NCBI GenBank assembly: GCA_009780585.1
Contig: WQZS01000010.1
Coordinates: 45,753 to 109,752 of the forward strand
DNA length: 64,000 bases
DNA from: Defluviitaleaceae bacterium
GTDB taxonomy: Bacteria > Bacillota > Clostridia > Lachnospirales > WQUN01
Direction of reading: 5' to 3'
The notes under the pieces are model-generated. The model was not told the origin of the DNA. It did no database searches and worked only from the letters and a program-made list of their open reading frames with translations. Position numbers and translations under genes: made by a program. This document shows, piece after piece, positions 35,474 through 44,737 of the stretch (position 1 is its first letter; every line of letters begins with the position of its first letter).

Positions 35474-36763
35474 TTATTTGTACAGCGTTTCGGGGAGGTA
35501 TGCACGGTTCGCTTCCAGTACATCCTCCAGCACCGGACGCGACAGACATTCCGAACCGAACAACGGGTTCATCACCATAGCGGCGAGAAGCTTATTTTTA
35601 TCCCGTGCCTTCGCCGCGTCGAACAGCGCGCGTTCGTATTGCTTCATGGTGTACACCAGCACCTTAGCGGCTGGGGGGAGGGGTTCCATTTGTAACGCGC
35701 GTACGTCGTTGGCGAAAGCGATTGCGGGGACTTCGATGAAAGCATCTTCGGGCAACTCGGGGAAAATTGTACCGTTACGCAGGCTGGGGAAGTGTACCTG
35801 TGCTTCCCCCGTGATCAAACAACGCATTAAATCCGCCACGGCCTTCGCGTAGCCGAAGCCGCCTCGGTGGGTTAACTTTTCGGGCAGGGTGTCAAGGGCT
35901 TCATCTTTATAGAGTTCGAGGATTTCCGCGTTAACTTCCTTCACCGCTTCGCCGCGGGTCTTTTCCTCTTTTTGCAACCAATCAACGATGCTTTCCTTGT
36001 GATAAAAATACCGCACGTAGGAATTGTAAAAGAAGCCCAGTCCTTCGGTAAAATTAAAATTTGTATCGGGTTGGGGTTTGTCCTTGCGTTTCTTATCTTC
36101 GCGGTTTGCAAACCACGGATATTTGTTTTCACCTTTATAAAAAATACCGTCTATAAAGTTTAAATGGTTGAGCCCGCGCCAGTTCATAAAAACCTCCTGC
36201 GGGTTTTCCGCGCCCAGCTCCTTGGCAAGCCATTCGCGGTAGCCCGTGGGGCCGTTGCACACGCCCAACACCATTTTACAGCCCAAGCGGTAAAAAGCCT
36301 CGGAGAGCGCGCCGGAGGGGTTGGCAAAGTTCATGATCCACGCTTCGGGCGCGTATTTTTGCACCAACTCCGCGATAATTTCCGCCTGATAATATGAACG
36401 CAGGAACGCGCCCATGCCGGGGACGCTCACCGTTTCCACAAAGGGGATTTTGTGTTTTTTGGCAATAGCGTCGTCGGAAATGCGCCCTTCTTCGAAGCCC
36501 ACGCGGTACTGTACGAGGATAAAGTCCATTCCCTTTATAGCTTCCTCGTAGCTGTCCGTGTAAGCGATTTCCACGGGACGCCCCGTTCGCTTGATGATGC
36601 GTTCGCACAAGCCGACCACGGTGCGCTGCCTTTCGGTGTTTACGTCCATCATAACAACGCGCATCGCACCTATTTGCGCCGTGTATTGCCCCAGCAGGTC
36701 AATAAGCTCCGGTGTAAAAATACTCCCGCCGCCGATAACACCGATATTCAATTTCCTATCCAT
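35474..36763 (-). CDS. GH4 family glycosidase, 6-phospho-beta-glucosidase-like (CNGP motif)
   Basis: 429 residues. Rossmann start IGVIGGGSIFTPEL, metal-site CNGP in GVCNGPTGYREW, and GLNHLNF. C-N-x-P is the usual motif of GH4 6-phospho-beta-glucosidases, suggesting action on phosphorylated beta-glucosides in the cytosol. GGAGG stands 7 bases before ATG 36763, better than ATG 36769, which lies almost on top of it. It sits between the FGGY kinase and the methyltransferase in one operon. Confidence 0.87.
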   Translation of the reverse strand: MDRKLNIGVIGGGSIFTPELIDLLGQYTAQIGAMRVVMMDVNTERQRTVVGLCERIIKRTGRPVEIAYTDSYEEAIKGMDFILVQYRVGFEEGRISDDAIAKKHKIPFVETVSVPGMGAFLRSYYQAEIIAELVQKYAPEAWIMNFANPSGALSEAFYRLGCKMVLGVCNGPTGYREWLAKELGAENPQEVFMNWRGLNHLNFIDGIFYKGENKYPWFANREDKKRKDKPQPDTNFNFTEGLGFFYNSYVRYFYHKESIVDWLQKEEKTRGEAVKEVNAEILELYKDEALDTLPEKLTHRGGFGYAKAVADLMRCLITGEAQVHFPSLRNGTIFPELPEDAFIEVPAIAFANDVRALQMEPLPPAAKVLVYTMKQYERALFDAAKARDKNKLLAAMVMNPLFGSECLSRPVLEDVLEANRAYLPETLYK

Positions 36764-36767
36764 ACCC

Positions 36768-36870
36768 ATGCCTCCGCAACTTGTCCCCTAGTAGGGTACA
36801 AGTTAAATATTGGTAATCTTATGCTTCCGTAACTTGTCCCCTAGTAGGGCACAAGTTAAATATTGGTAAT
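36768..36870 (-). repeat. 53-base tandem duplication carrying two 27-base palindromes
   Basis: Two 50-base units (36768-36817 and 36821-36870), three mismatches, offset 53. Each holds a 27-base inverted repeat (36778-36804 and 36831-36857) with arms AACTTGT/ACAAGTT around CCCCTAGTAGGG. The units lie across the end of the FGGY gene and the start of the GH4 gene. In the transcript each can form an 11-base-pair hairpin. It may act as an operator, a processing site or an mRNA stabiliser. Confidence 0.8.
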
Positions 36871-38323
36871 GGTAGATTTCTTCGTATTGCTCGGCGATGA
36901 CCTTACGCGGTTCGAATACTTCCTCACCGAGCCGGGCTATGGCTTGCATCGCTTCAATATAATCGCTGTACACGCCCGCGCCCACACCCGCCAGCATCGC
37001 CGCGCCCAGCGCAGTCGCTTCCTTTATATTGGGGACATGCACGGGGATGTTTAAAATATCCGCTTTCGCCTGTACCCACGCGCGGCTTTTACTGCCGCCG
37101 CCCACCATTTTAAGCGTAAAGTCCAGCGCGGCTACCTTGCGCTGGGCGTCCAGCATTTCACGGGATTTATAACACAACCCTTCGATGGTTGCCATCAGCA
37201 GGGATATACGGTCGGTCTTGTCCGTGAGGAATAAATACGCGCCTTTGGCGTCCATGTTAACGGAAGGCACGATTTGCCCGAACAAATGGGGGATAAAAAG
37301 CTCGGTTGAGGGAGCCGTAAAATCGCGTTGCTCCAATTGCGCGAAGCAATCCCCCCATTGCGCCGCGTCGGCGGCAAAAACTTTGTTCCGCAGCCATTCC
37401 GTCTGCCCCGCGCCGTAGACTTCGATTTGATAGCTGTATTTACCGGGCAGTACATGGTTGTCCACCAAGGGGCGGATGGGGTCGGTATTGCCGGGTTCCC
37501 GCTGCCAAGGTTTATCGTGGAAGGACGCCATGATTTCATACGTACCCACGATGTTTACGATGACTTGGTTGTTATGGCCATTTGCCGCGAAGGACGAACA
37601 TAAATAATCATGTCCGCCCGTGTATACCTTTGTGCCGCGGGGGATGCGGGAAGTGTCGGAGATATACGGCAGCACTTCGCCGACGAGGGTACCGCTGTTG
37701 ACGACTTCGCCCATCTTCGTTGTATCCGCGCCCGCCGCGTTGAATAAATCCTTCCACCATTCGCGGTTACGGTTATCCCACAAGCCCATGGAGCAAGCCG
37801 TGCTGTATTCGCGGCTTTTCTCCCCCGTCAGGCGGAAAGCCACGTAGTCAGCAATGCTCAGCACAGCGGCGATCTCTGCTCCTATATGCGCACCCATGCC
37901 AAAAATTTCCGCTCCCGTGTGCGCACCCATACGGAAGGCGAGATTGTCATGGTTGGGGGGGTACCCCGTGATATTAAATACTTCACGCAGGGAAATGGCA
38001 TCAAAAAACGCGCGGGCTTGCGCTTTATAATCACCCTTCAAGTGAATTAACTTGCCGTCATGCCCTATAACCATCGCGCCGCAGCCGATACACGCCACCG
38101 CCATGCCGTGGATATGGTACGTGTCTTCGATTTGAGCGATTGCCTCGTTGCACAACCCGATGACCGTATCCGGCAGCTCATCTTCTCCGAAGCCCCAAGT
38201 TTCCTTGCTCATGGCACGTTCCGAGCCGCACGAGGCAAGGGAAACCAACCGCCCTGCCGTGTCATATACGGCACATCGGATATTGGTGGAGCCGATATCG
38301 ATACCGATTAAAAGGTCGCGCAT
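36803..38323 (-). CDS. FGGY-family carbohydrate kinase
   Basis: 506 residues, start ATG 38323. The first ATP-binding motif is GIDIGSTNIRCAVYD; GGGSKSRAW is the second; IKEATALGAAMLAGVGAG closes the fold, as in xylulose/gluconate/glycerol kinases. It phosphorylates a sugar in the cytosol; the sugar is not identifiable. Residues about 132-153 hold an 11-residue tandem repeat (MGAHTGAEIFG/MGAHIGAEIAA). The C-terminal tail (TCALLGDKLRKHKITNI) is translated from the duplicated palindromic repeat at 36821-36870. Confidence 0.87.
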   Translation of the reverse strand: MRDLLIGIDIGSTNIRCAVYDTAGRLVSLASCGSERAMSKETWGFGEDELPDTVIGLCNEAIAQIEDTYHIHGMAVACIGCGAMVIGHDGKLIHLKGDYKAQARAFFDAISLREVFNITGYPPNHDNLAFRMGAHTGAEIFGMGAHIGAEIAAVLSIADYVAFRLTGEKSREYSTACSMGLWDNRNREWWKDLFNAAGADTTKMGEVVNSGTLVGEVLPYISDTSRIPRGTKVYTGGHDYLCSSFAANGHNNQVIVNIVGTYEIMASFHDKPWQREPGNTDPIRPLVDNHVLPGKYSYQIEVYGAGQTEWLRNKVFAADAAQWGDCFAQLEQRDFTAPSTELFIPHLFGQIVPSVNMDAKGAYLFLTDKTDRISLLMATIEGLCYKSREMLDAQRKVAALDFTLKMVGGGSKSRAWVQAKADILNIPVHVPNIKEATALGAAMLAGVGAGVYSDYIEAMQAIARLGEEVFEPRKVIAEQYEEIYHYQYLTCALLGDKLRKHKITNI

Positions 38324-38362
38324 GGCGGTAAGCAAGCCTCCTTAGCGGTTGTTTTTACGTAT

Positions 38363-39769
38363 TTACCAATTTAACTGCGGCAGGGCATCTTTTTGCAATT
38401 CGCACATTTCATTGATCATACACACGGCGTTGTGGTAGTTCGAAACGGTGGGGTCAAGCAAAACCGCTTGCAGTAATTTTAACCGCGATTTTTCCGCGTA
38501 CGCTTCAATGACGAGCTTGTGGATTGTCCCCTGTACGGAAATCATCTGCGCAACGGCGCGGGGTAGCGGGTCGCAGGGGAGCGGGTGGATGCCCTTACCG
38601 TCCACTTTCGCCCCCACCTCGATAACCATACCGAGGGGTAAATCCTTGGCGCAACCGTCGTTGGGTATGTTTAACGCAGCAAATTCCGCGGGCTTGTCGA
38701 AAAAAATCGCCTCCGCGATGGGTATGCCGTATTCGCCCGAGCCCTCGATTTCTTTTTCGGGGTCGAAGGCTTTTTCGTATTCGCCTTTCGCCAGTTCCGC
38801 TTCGCGGGGTTCGTCGTTTTCTTCATCTTCATCTTCATCGGGGAAGGGGAGGTGCCCCGTGGGGTTATAATCAATGGAATACACAAATTCCGGCGGCTTG
38901 CGCGTACCCCAGGGGTCATCCGTCAGCGGGTCGAAGTAGAATTGCAAGTTCGGGCTTGCCATAAAGCCGTCGCTCCACGCCATGTACTCGCCGATATGGT
39001 TCGTGCCCGGGTAGGGCCACAAACCGTACACGCGGAACATCGTGCGCATGATGGCGTATTCCTCCCAATGCGCCAGCGGTTTGCCGTTGCGGTCACCTTC
39101 GCGCAGCTTGGGGTATAAGTCTTCCCCCGTTTCCTTGTCCCAAATCATGGTATACCAGCCGAAATGGTTAAGCCCCACGCAGCGGTACCCGATGCGCTCC
39201 ATCGGCATTTGCAAGAATAACGACAGCGGATACGCGCCCATCACCTCGCCATGGCAAATGCCCACGGCCTTGATTTTGGTCAAGTCATACAAGGCTTCCA
39301 CCAATTTGGCTTCGGGGTTCGTATAATTGAGCATCCACGCGTTGGGACATTCCTTTTCCATGGCGCGGGCGATTTCCAGCATAGGCGGGAGGTTGCGCAG
39401 CGTGTGGAACATGCCGCCGGGGCCGCCGTTTTCGCCGTACACCTGGCGGAAGCCGTAACGGCGGGGGATATGGAAATCTTGTGACCAATAATGGTAGCGT
39501 TCCTTTTCGATGGCGGTAATCACAAAATCCGCGCCGTGTAACGCGCGGTGCAAATCCGTTGACGCGTCGATTTTTACGCTGCGGTTCAAACGCTTCGCCA
39601 AGCCTTCGCAGTAATTGCGTGACAGCGCCAGCGCTTCGGGCGCGATGTCCATCAAATAAATTTCCACGTCAACTTGTTTAAAACTTTCGTTTTGCAAAAT
39701 ATCTGTGACCGTCCCCGGGCAGAAGCTGATACTGCCCGCGCCGATGATGGCGAACTTTACCTTACGCAT
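38363..39769 (-). CDS. GH4 family glycosidase (CHGE motif), with acidic insert
   Basis: 468 residues. Rossmann start [10 protein letters not shown], metal-site CHGE in [11 protein letters not shown], and [11 protein letters not shown]-x is the pattern reported for GH4 alpha-glucuronidase-like members. An acidic run of about 15 residues ([15 protein letters not shown]) near residue 315 is encoded by a GATGAA hexanucleotide repeat and is probably a surface loop. It lies first in the operon GH4-FGGY-GH4-methyltransferase, 39 bases upstream of the kinase. Confidence 0.85.
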   Translation of the reverse strand: MRKVKFAIIGAGSISFCPGTVTDILQNESFKQVDVEIYLMDIAPEALALSRNYCEGLAKRLNRSVKIDASTDLHRALHGADFVITAIEKERYHYWSQDFHIPRRYGFRQVYGENGGPGGMFHTLRNLPPMLEIARAMEKECPNAWMLNYTNPEAKLVEALYDLTKIKAVGICHGEVMGAYPLSLFLQMPMERIGYRCVGLNHFGWYTMIWDKETGEDLYPKLREGDRNGKPLAHWEEYAIMRTMFRVYGLWPYPGTNHIGEYMAWSDGFMASPNLQFYFDPLTDDPWGTRKPPEFVYSIDYNPTGHLPFPDEDEDEENDEPREAELAKGEYEKAFDPEKEIEGSGEYGIPIAEAIFFDKPAEFAALNIPNDGCAKDLPLGMVIEVGAKVDGKGIHPLPCDPLPRAVAQMISVQGTIHKLVIEAYAEKSRLKLLQAVLLDPTVSNYHNAVCMINEMCELQKDALPQLNW

Positions 39770-39916
39770 AAAGCACCCCGCAATTCATTTTTACCCATGA
39801 TAAACGACCCGTCGCCCCGCGGGAAGCGAACATACATTCCATTGTTTTGCACCCATTCACGGGGTATGCTTCCTTATGTAACCAATCGCTGTTTATAAAA
39901 AAAGGGAGGGTCTACC

Positions 39917-41224
39917 ATGCAAATAAAAGTATCGGAAACCATCATAACCAAGCGCGCAAAACCGCCGCTGGGTATCAATGTAAATTACTTGCGTGATTCC
40001 GACAGCAACCGCCAACAAGCGCGCCCCCTGTGGGAAACCGTCAAAGCCGCCAACATGGGCCACGTACGCTACCCCGGCGGGGAAAAATCCACGGCTGTCA
40101 TCTTCTTCGACCCCCCTTACGACACCTGTAGGCCGCGCCCCACCAGCGAGCCGTATATACGCTATTCCAAGGAAGCCGAGCCGATGGGCTTCGACGAATA
40201 CATTGCTGTGTGCAAAAAAGCGGGCTGCGAACCCCATGTGGTCGTAGGCTGCGATTCTTTCGAGCGGCGCAACACCACCTTAGATCAATACTACGAAAAC
40301 GCTGTGCGCTGGGTGCGCTACGCCAACGTGGAAAAGAATTACGGTGTCAAGTATTGGGAAATCGGCAACGAAAACTGGAACGCGAAGCAAATCCCCGCCG
40401 ATGAATTCGGGCGGATCGTCACCCGATTCGCCAAGGGTATGAAGGAAGCCGACCCTACAATCAAAATTGGCGCCAGCGGAAAAGGTGACGAATGGTGGGT
40501 GAAATTCCTGCCCGAAGCGGCAGAAAATATCGACTACCTTTCCGTGAGCGAATACGCTTGCTGGGCGTACATGCGCTACGACACCTACGCCAACGAAGAC
40601 AAATTTCTGCTGGGCGAAGCCCGCGCCGCCGTAAACGCCATAAAAAAATACGCCCCCCAACACGCGGAGCGCTTAAACGTCGTCATTTCCGAATTCAATT
40701 CACGCGATTACGCGGGCGAGTTCGAAGGCCACGGATGGGACAACGAGAACAACCTCGGCCACGCCCTCGTCAACATCGACATGTGCGGGCAAATCGTCCG
40801 CGACCCCAAAATCGCCTACGGCATGATATGGAACACCCGCTGGATGGACCAGCACAAACCCCACAACGACATCTTCTACGGTTTCGACCCCAACAACGGC
40901 CTCACCCCCGCCACCATGTGCCTATACCTGTGGGGGCGCTTCATGCGCGAACAAATCCTCGAAACGGAATACGACGGCAACGGCGTCGTATGTTACGCTT
41001 CAAAAGAAGCCGAACACTTGACCGTCTTCCTCATAAATAAGCAAGGCGTCACACACGAAGCCGAACTCATCGCCCCCCCATGGCAAGGTAAAACCGCAAA
41101 CCGCTATCTCTACGGCGGCACCGAACCCCACGACCTGTACCCCACCTTCCGCCAAAAAGGTACCCACACCCTCGGCGATAAAATCTCCCTCCCGCCGTAT
41201 TCGCTGACGGTGCTGGAAATATAA
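39917..41224 (+). CDS. Glycoside hydrolase of clan GH-A (GH51 arabinofuranosidase/GH39-like)
   Basis: 435 residues, no signal peptide. The acid/base Glu is in WEIGNENW (about residue 153) and the nucleophile is probably in VISEFNSRD (about 257). The TIM barrel ends at about 360, and a short beta domain (VFLINKQG to LPPYSLTVLEI) completes it, as in GH51/GH39. It probably removes arabinose or xylose units from imported oligosaccharides. GGGAGGG lies before the ATG. Divergent from the GH4 operon. Confidence 0.75.
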   Translation: MQIKVSETIITKRAKPPLGINVNYLRDSDSNRQQARPLWETVKAANMGHVRYPGGEKSTAVIFFDPPYDTCRPRPTSEPYIRYSKEAEPMGFDEYIAVCKKAGCEPHVVVGCDSFERRNTTLDQYYENAVRWVRYANVEKNYGVKYWEIGNENWNAKQIPADEFGRIVTRFAKGMKEADPTIKIGASGKGDEWWVKFLPEAAENIDYLSVSEYACWAYMRYDTYANEDKFLLGEARAAVNAIKKYAPQHAERLNVVISEFNSRDYAGEFEGHGWDNENNLGHALVNIDMCGQIVRDPKIAYGMIWNTRWMDQHKPHNDIFYGFDPNNGLTPATMCLYLWGRFMREQILETEYDGNGVVCYASKEAEHLTVFLINKQGVTHEAELIAPPWQGKTANRYLYGGTEPHDLYPTFRQKGTHTLGDKISLPPYSLTVLEI

Positions 41225-41275
41225 CGATGGATAAACCCGTCGAAAATAAAAAACACGTACATCGATAAACTTTTC

Positions 41276-41304
41276 TTTACAATGCGCATAATGCGCATTA
41301 AAAT
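41276..41304 (+). promoter_or_regulatory. Promoter and operator of hicAB locus 2
   Basis: TTTACA (41276-41281), 17 bases, TAAAAT (41299-41304). The spacer is filled by ATGCGCAT twice, each palindromic, giving an inverted and direct repeat exactly where a HicB repressor would block RNA polymerase. Confidence 0.65.
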
Positions 41305-41322
41305 AAACATATGAGGCATACT

Positions 41323-41502
41323 ATGAAACGTACGGAATTGGAACGAAGGTTACGCAGAGGCGGTTGGATTATCGAAAGCGGCGGTAAGCATAACAAAGCC
41401 GTCCACCCCAAAAAACCCGAAAAAATAATCCCCGTACCGCGCGGAAGCAATATAAACGAATATACCGCAAGAGAAATCCTCAAGGATGCCGGATTATTAT
41501 AG
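41323..41502 (+). CDS. hicA: HicA-family mRNA interferase toxin (locus 2)
   Basis: 59 residues starting at ATG 41323, with GAGG upstream (ATG 41311 lacks one). The pattern GGWIIESGGKHNKAVHP with its conserved His is the HicA fold. The hicB gene follows 15 bases later. Confidence 0.87.
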   Translation: MKRTELERRLRRGGWIIESGGKHNKAVHPKKPEKIIPVPRGSNINEYTAREILKDAGLL

Positions 41503-41517
41503 AAAGGCGGCTGTCAA

Positions 41518-41904
41518 ATGAAATATGTATACCCCGCGATATTTACACCCGTAGATGGCAGCTACGATGTACACTTGCCGGACATCCCCCATTGCCGTAC
41601 ATGCGGGGACACGTTAGCCGAAGCAATGGAAATGGCGGAAGACGCGGCAGCCATGTTGCTTGCGCACCTTGAAGATAATAACTTACCAATACCCCAACCA
41701 TCGGAAACCTTACCACACAAAAAACCGCAATTTATTAACCTCGTGAAAACCGACACCGACGAATGGCGTCAAGCCAACGACAACCGTGCCGTAAGGAAAA
41801 ACCTGACAATCCCCGCGTGGTTAAACACGAAAGCCGAAAAAGCGCACGTAAATTTTTCGGGAATCCTCCAAACGGCATTAAAGGAGTATTTAAACATCGC
41901 ATAA
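41518..41904 (+). CDS. hicB: HicB-family antitoxin (locus 2)
   Basis: 128 residues. N-terminal HicB fold (YPAIFTPVDGSYDVHLPDIP, AEAMEMAEDAA) and a complete C-terminal DNA-binding segment (NLTIPAWLNTKAEKAHVNFSGILQTALKEYL). It is more similar to HicB of locus 3 in its N-terminus than to locus 1, and serves as the reference for the truncation seen at locus 3. Confidence 0.9.
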   Translation: MKYVYPAIFTPVDGSYDVHLPDIPHCRTCGDTLAEAMEMAEDAAAMLLAHLEDNNLPIPQPSETLPHKKPQFINLVKTDTDEWRQANDNRAVRKNLTIPAWLNTKAEKAHVNFSGILQTALKEYLNIA

Positions 41905-41942
41905 CGTTCATGCAGCGGCGGGGCGACACCCTTATACTAAAA

Positions 41943-42665
41943 TTACAACTCCCCCAACGCCCGCCGTATATCCGCGACAATCACATCCGATATCGCGTCC
42001 ACCGCTTTCCTGCCCAACTCCACCGAAGAAGTCTCCCGCAAATCCTCACCAAAGTCCCAATTCGCGCTTTCCCGATAAACATCATACGGCGCGTCGAAGT
42101 AAATTTTCATATCATCCATCTTTTGGTCATAAGTTTCCCAGCGGATTTTATCGGGGTACAAGTACCAGAACATGGACGTCTCCCACTTACCCGCGTGGTC
42201 GCCGGGCACCTTACCGTCCACGGTAACGCCCTCGTATTCGGGCTTGGCGATGATGCGCACGTCGGGGTTTGCGCGTTGGAAATCGGCGGCAACCTTCTTC
42301 AAAAAATCCACCTGGCAATCCCCATAATGCCCCGTAATAATGGCGATGACCTTCCCGCCCGCTTTTTTCAATTGCTCCATCGTTTCGTAGAAGAGGGGAT
42401 ACATCAGTTCCTCGGAGTACGTGAGCGTACCCGCATAAGTGGAAAAACCCGGCCGACCGTAATAATTGGGCGGGAGTACGATGCCGCCGCCCAGCTTGCG
42501 CGCGGCTTCCAGGCAAATGATGTGGATTTTGAGCGCGTCCTGCCCCAGCGGCAAATGGTTGGCGTGCCATTCCAATAAACCCGTCGGCACGATAAAGACG
42601 GGACATTCCTTTAACGCCTGCACGAAATCGTTGGGGAACATGTACTCGTACCTGTATTCCTTCAT
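41943..42665 (-). CDS. Creatininase-family amidohydrolase
   Basis: 240 residues. Metal-binding motif LEWHANHLPLGQD and TGHYGDCQ are the creatininase signature (E, H, D and H ligands for two metals). Family members cleave cyclic amides such as creatinine or act in cofactor and mycofactocin pathways (MftE). There is no mycofactocin cluster here, so the substrate is unknown. GGAAGGTGATGTA precedes the ATG. Confidence 0.8.
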   Translation of the reverse strand: MKEYRYEYMFPNDFVQALKECPVFIVPTGLLEWHANHLPLGQDALKIHIICLEAARKLGGGIVLPPNYYGRPGFSTYAGTLTYSEELMYPLFYETMEQLKKAGGKVIAIITGHYGDCQVDFLKKVAADFQRANPDVRIIAKPEYEGVTVDGKVPGDHAGKWETSMFWYLYPDKIRWETYDQKMDDMKIYFDAPYDVYRESANWDFGEDLRETSSVELGRKAVDAISDVIVADIRRALGEL

Positions 42666-42738
42666 TTACATCACCTTCCGTCGGTTATTTTATACGCATG
42701 ATACCATGGTTTCGTCGCTTGTTTGTATAAATGTAAAA

Positions 42739-43809
42739 TCAACGGTAGCGTCCGAAGCCTTCGGTCGATATGACCGAACCGTCCGCCATCACCCATAAAA
42801 CCTCGGCACCGTGGTTAGCAAGCAGCTCCCGCGCCGTGCCTATGTCCATGATAAAAACGGCGAGGGAAAGGATTTCCGCCGTAATGCCGTCGGGGTGGAT
42901 GACGGTGGCGGAGCGTACGGTATCGGCGGGCAAAAGCGTACGCGGGTCGATGATGTGGGGGCCGCGCAGGTAATCGCCGCTGGTGAACACGGCAAGGTCG
43001 GCAACCGACAGCGTATCGATCATCGCGCTCGGATGGATAGGATCATTAACCCCTATCCTCCAGGCGTTTCCGTTTCTGTTTCCGTTTCCGCCGGGCGGGC
43101 CGTTCGCCGTGCGTACGTCGCCGCCCACGGATAATATGAACGACGCGAACCCCGCGTCAATGGCCTTTTGCACAGCGCGTTCCAAGGCGTAGCCTTTGCC
43201 GATGCTACCCACGTCCAGCGCCATGCCCGCATGGGATAAAAAAACCGTACCTTTTTCCTCGTCAATGATGATTCCGTTGATATCGGTGAAGCGGTCGGCG
43301 GCCCGCAGCGCGTCCATATCGGGCAGACTTGCTTCGCCGGATGAAATATAAGTCCGCCAAATGGCCGTTATCGGGCCGATGGCGATATTCACAACGCCGT
43401 CGGTCATGTGATAAGCGCGGATACCCGTCTTGATCATGTCCAGCAAATCGGGGTGCGCTTCCACGGGGCGTATCCCCGCTTCGGCGTTTATCGTGAAGAT
43501 ATTATGGATATCCGAGTATCCGTTAAAAGCGTCGAACAAACGGTACAGCCGTTGCAGTTCGCCGTACATGATATTTACGAACGCGTCGAATTCCTCCTGT
43601 GACCGCGCGTAACCCATGATGTGGGTCACCGTATCGAACAATTCCAGGGAAACGAAGCTAAAGCGCGTGTATTCCGCGGGCGGCATATTATTCGGTATCG
43701 CATGGCTACCAGAGGGTGAATCGTACGGTATATCGTTTTTAAACGGGGGCGATGTGTCGCGGCAACCCGTAAGGATCAGTAAAAGGAATAAATATATCAA
43801 CCTTCGCAC
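42739..43809 (-). CDS. apbE: FAD:protein FMN transferase (ApbE), lipoprotein
   Basis: 356 residues from GTG 43809. A lipoprotein signal ends at LILTGC (Cys16). The ApbE fold follows: MALDVGSIGKGYALE is the Mg and FAD-binding hallmark, GPHIIDPRT the second. ApbE moves FMN from FAD onto Ser/Thr of Rnf/Nqr-type proteins outside the membrane. A longer ORF reaches 43953 but would overlap the Gx gene; GGGGG 9 bases before the GTG supports the short form. It is the last gene of the operon. A Gly/Asn-rich stretch (PGGNGNRNGN) is encoded by short repeats. Confidence 0.88.
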   Translation of the reverse strand: MRRLIYLFLLLILTGCRDTSPPFKNDIPYDSPSGSHAIPNNMPPAEYTRFSFVSLELFDTVTHIMGYARSQEEFDAFVNIMYGELQRLYRLFDAFNGYSDIHNIFTINAEAGIRPVEAHPDLLDMIKTGIRAYHMTDGVVNIAIGPITAIWRTYISSGEASLPDMDALRAADRFTDINGIIIDEEKGTVFLSHAGMALDVGSIGKGYALERAVQKAIDAGFASFILSVGGDVRTANGPPGGNGNRNGNAWRIGVNDPIHPSAMIDTLSVADLAVFTSGDYLRGPHIIDPRTLLPADTVRSATVIHPDGITAEILSLAVFIMDIGTARELLANHGAEVLWVMADGSVISTEGFGRYR

Positions 43810-43811
43810 GG

Positions 43812-44330
43812 CTACCAACCCCCGTGTATTTTCTTGAATACCGGCATGATCACCCGAAGGGACAGCCCCGTAATCGTGCCGAAGATTGCCCCGGCGATCA
43901 ACAATATCGGCAGGTAGAACATGAACAGCACCCAATTTTGCAACAGCAAGCAAGCGGCGAAAAGCTGCGCGGCGTTATGCCCGACCGCCCCGGCGACGCT
44001 TAAGGAGACGTAGGAAACCTTGTCCTTAAAAAGCCGCCACAAGAGATACATCACCGCAATCGAAAACAACCCGCCGCACAAGCTCAACAATCCGGCGACG
44101 GGCCCGCGCAGCAGCAAATTAAAAAACGCCTTCAACGCCCCCATGGCAAAGGCTTCTTTTTTCCCGACAAAAAAGAATATGTACATAACAATGATGTTGG
44201 ACAAGCCGATTTTGGAGAATTGCGGCGGCAGCATGGGCAGCGGCGGCAGCATCCGTTCGAGGAATATCAAAATGATGGCAAGGGAAAGCATCGTCCCCAT
44301 GAAAGCCGTTTTTTTAACCGATGGTTTCAA
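43812..44330 (-). CDS. Gx transporter family / heptaprenyl-diphosphate-synthase-associated membrane protein
   Basis: 172 residues with five membrane segments and a G-rich repeat (FFNLLLRGPVAGLLSLCGGLF), typical of Gx/ECF-S-like proteins that accompany NusG-II and ApbE genes. It is probably a small-molecule (vitamin or precursor) uptake component. The ORF begins at TTG 44330 (AAAGGA about 10 bases upstream); ATG 44300 is possible. The next gene starts 2 bases after its stop. Confidence 0.8.
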   Translation of the reverse strand: MKPSVKKTAFMGTMLSLAIILIFLERMLPPLPMLPPQFSKIGLSNIIVMYIFFFVGKKEAFAMGALKAFFNLLLRGPVAGLLSLCGGLFSIAVMYLLWRLFKDKVSYVSLSVAGAVGHNAAQLFAACLLLQNWVLFMFYLPILLIAGAIFGTITGLSLRVIMPVFKKIHGGW

Positions 44331-44344
44331 CCGTTATACATCCT

Positions 44345-44737
44345 TTAACGCGTAAACATATCTATTCCGTCGGCGTTGCCGTCTTCGCCCAATATTACCA
44401 TAACCAAACGGTTGGGCAAGCAAGCGGCCATTTGCCCGGGCAGGCTTATGAATCCGGTGCGGATGCATATACGGTCGGGGCAATCGGATTCGGTGAAAGC
44501 GATGCGCCCGTTATTGATTTCAAAAACAACATGGGGCGCGGACGGCAAGGAAAAGGTTTTATCTTCATCCAAGTAAACGGTGTACGCTGTGCCGTTGTGG
44601 GTTATCTCCGCGTAAATCCGCGCGTTGTTGTCGGCGGGACCGCTCCCGCATTGCCGTATAAAAAGCAATAAAAACCCGATTGCCAATACCGAAACAATCA
44701 ATATAATGTCCTTCTTTGAAAAAAAGACCCGTTCCAT
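44345..44737 (-). CDS. NusG domain II-containing membrane-anchored protein
   Basis: 130 residues. A membrane anchor (about 10-27) is followed by a small beta domain with ESDCPDRICIRTGFISLPGQMAACLPNRLVM, where the Cys pattern C-P-D-x-x-C is the NusG-II (DUF1312) signature. It stands next to Gx and ApbE genes as in many Clostridia. Its role is unknown; a link to flavin-carrying redox complexes is inferred from the neighbours. Its ATG follows the previous stop directly (TAAATG). Confidence 0.82.
   Translation of the reverse strand: MERVFFSKKDIILIVSVLAIGFLLLFIRQCGSGPADNNARIYAEITHNGTAYTVYLDEDKTFSLPSAPHVVFEINNGRIAFTESDCPDRICIRTGFISLPGQMAACLPNRLVMVILGEDGNADGIDMFTR

Noticed and set aside
41763..42578. 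Plus-strand ORF (271 codons) over hicB and the creatininase gene
   Set aside because: It runs in another frame across hicB and antisense to the creatininase gene, whose motifs are strong; composition looks like shadow coding.
43810..43953. N-terminal extension of ApbE to an upstream start
   Set aside because: It overlaps the Gx transporter gene by about 140 bases and lacks a ribosome binding site; the lipoprotein signal begins at GTG 43809.
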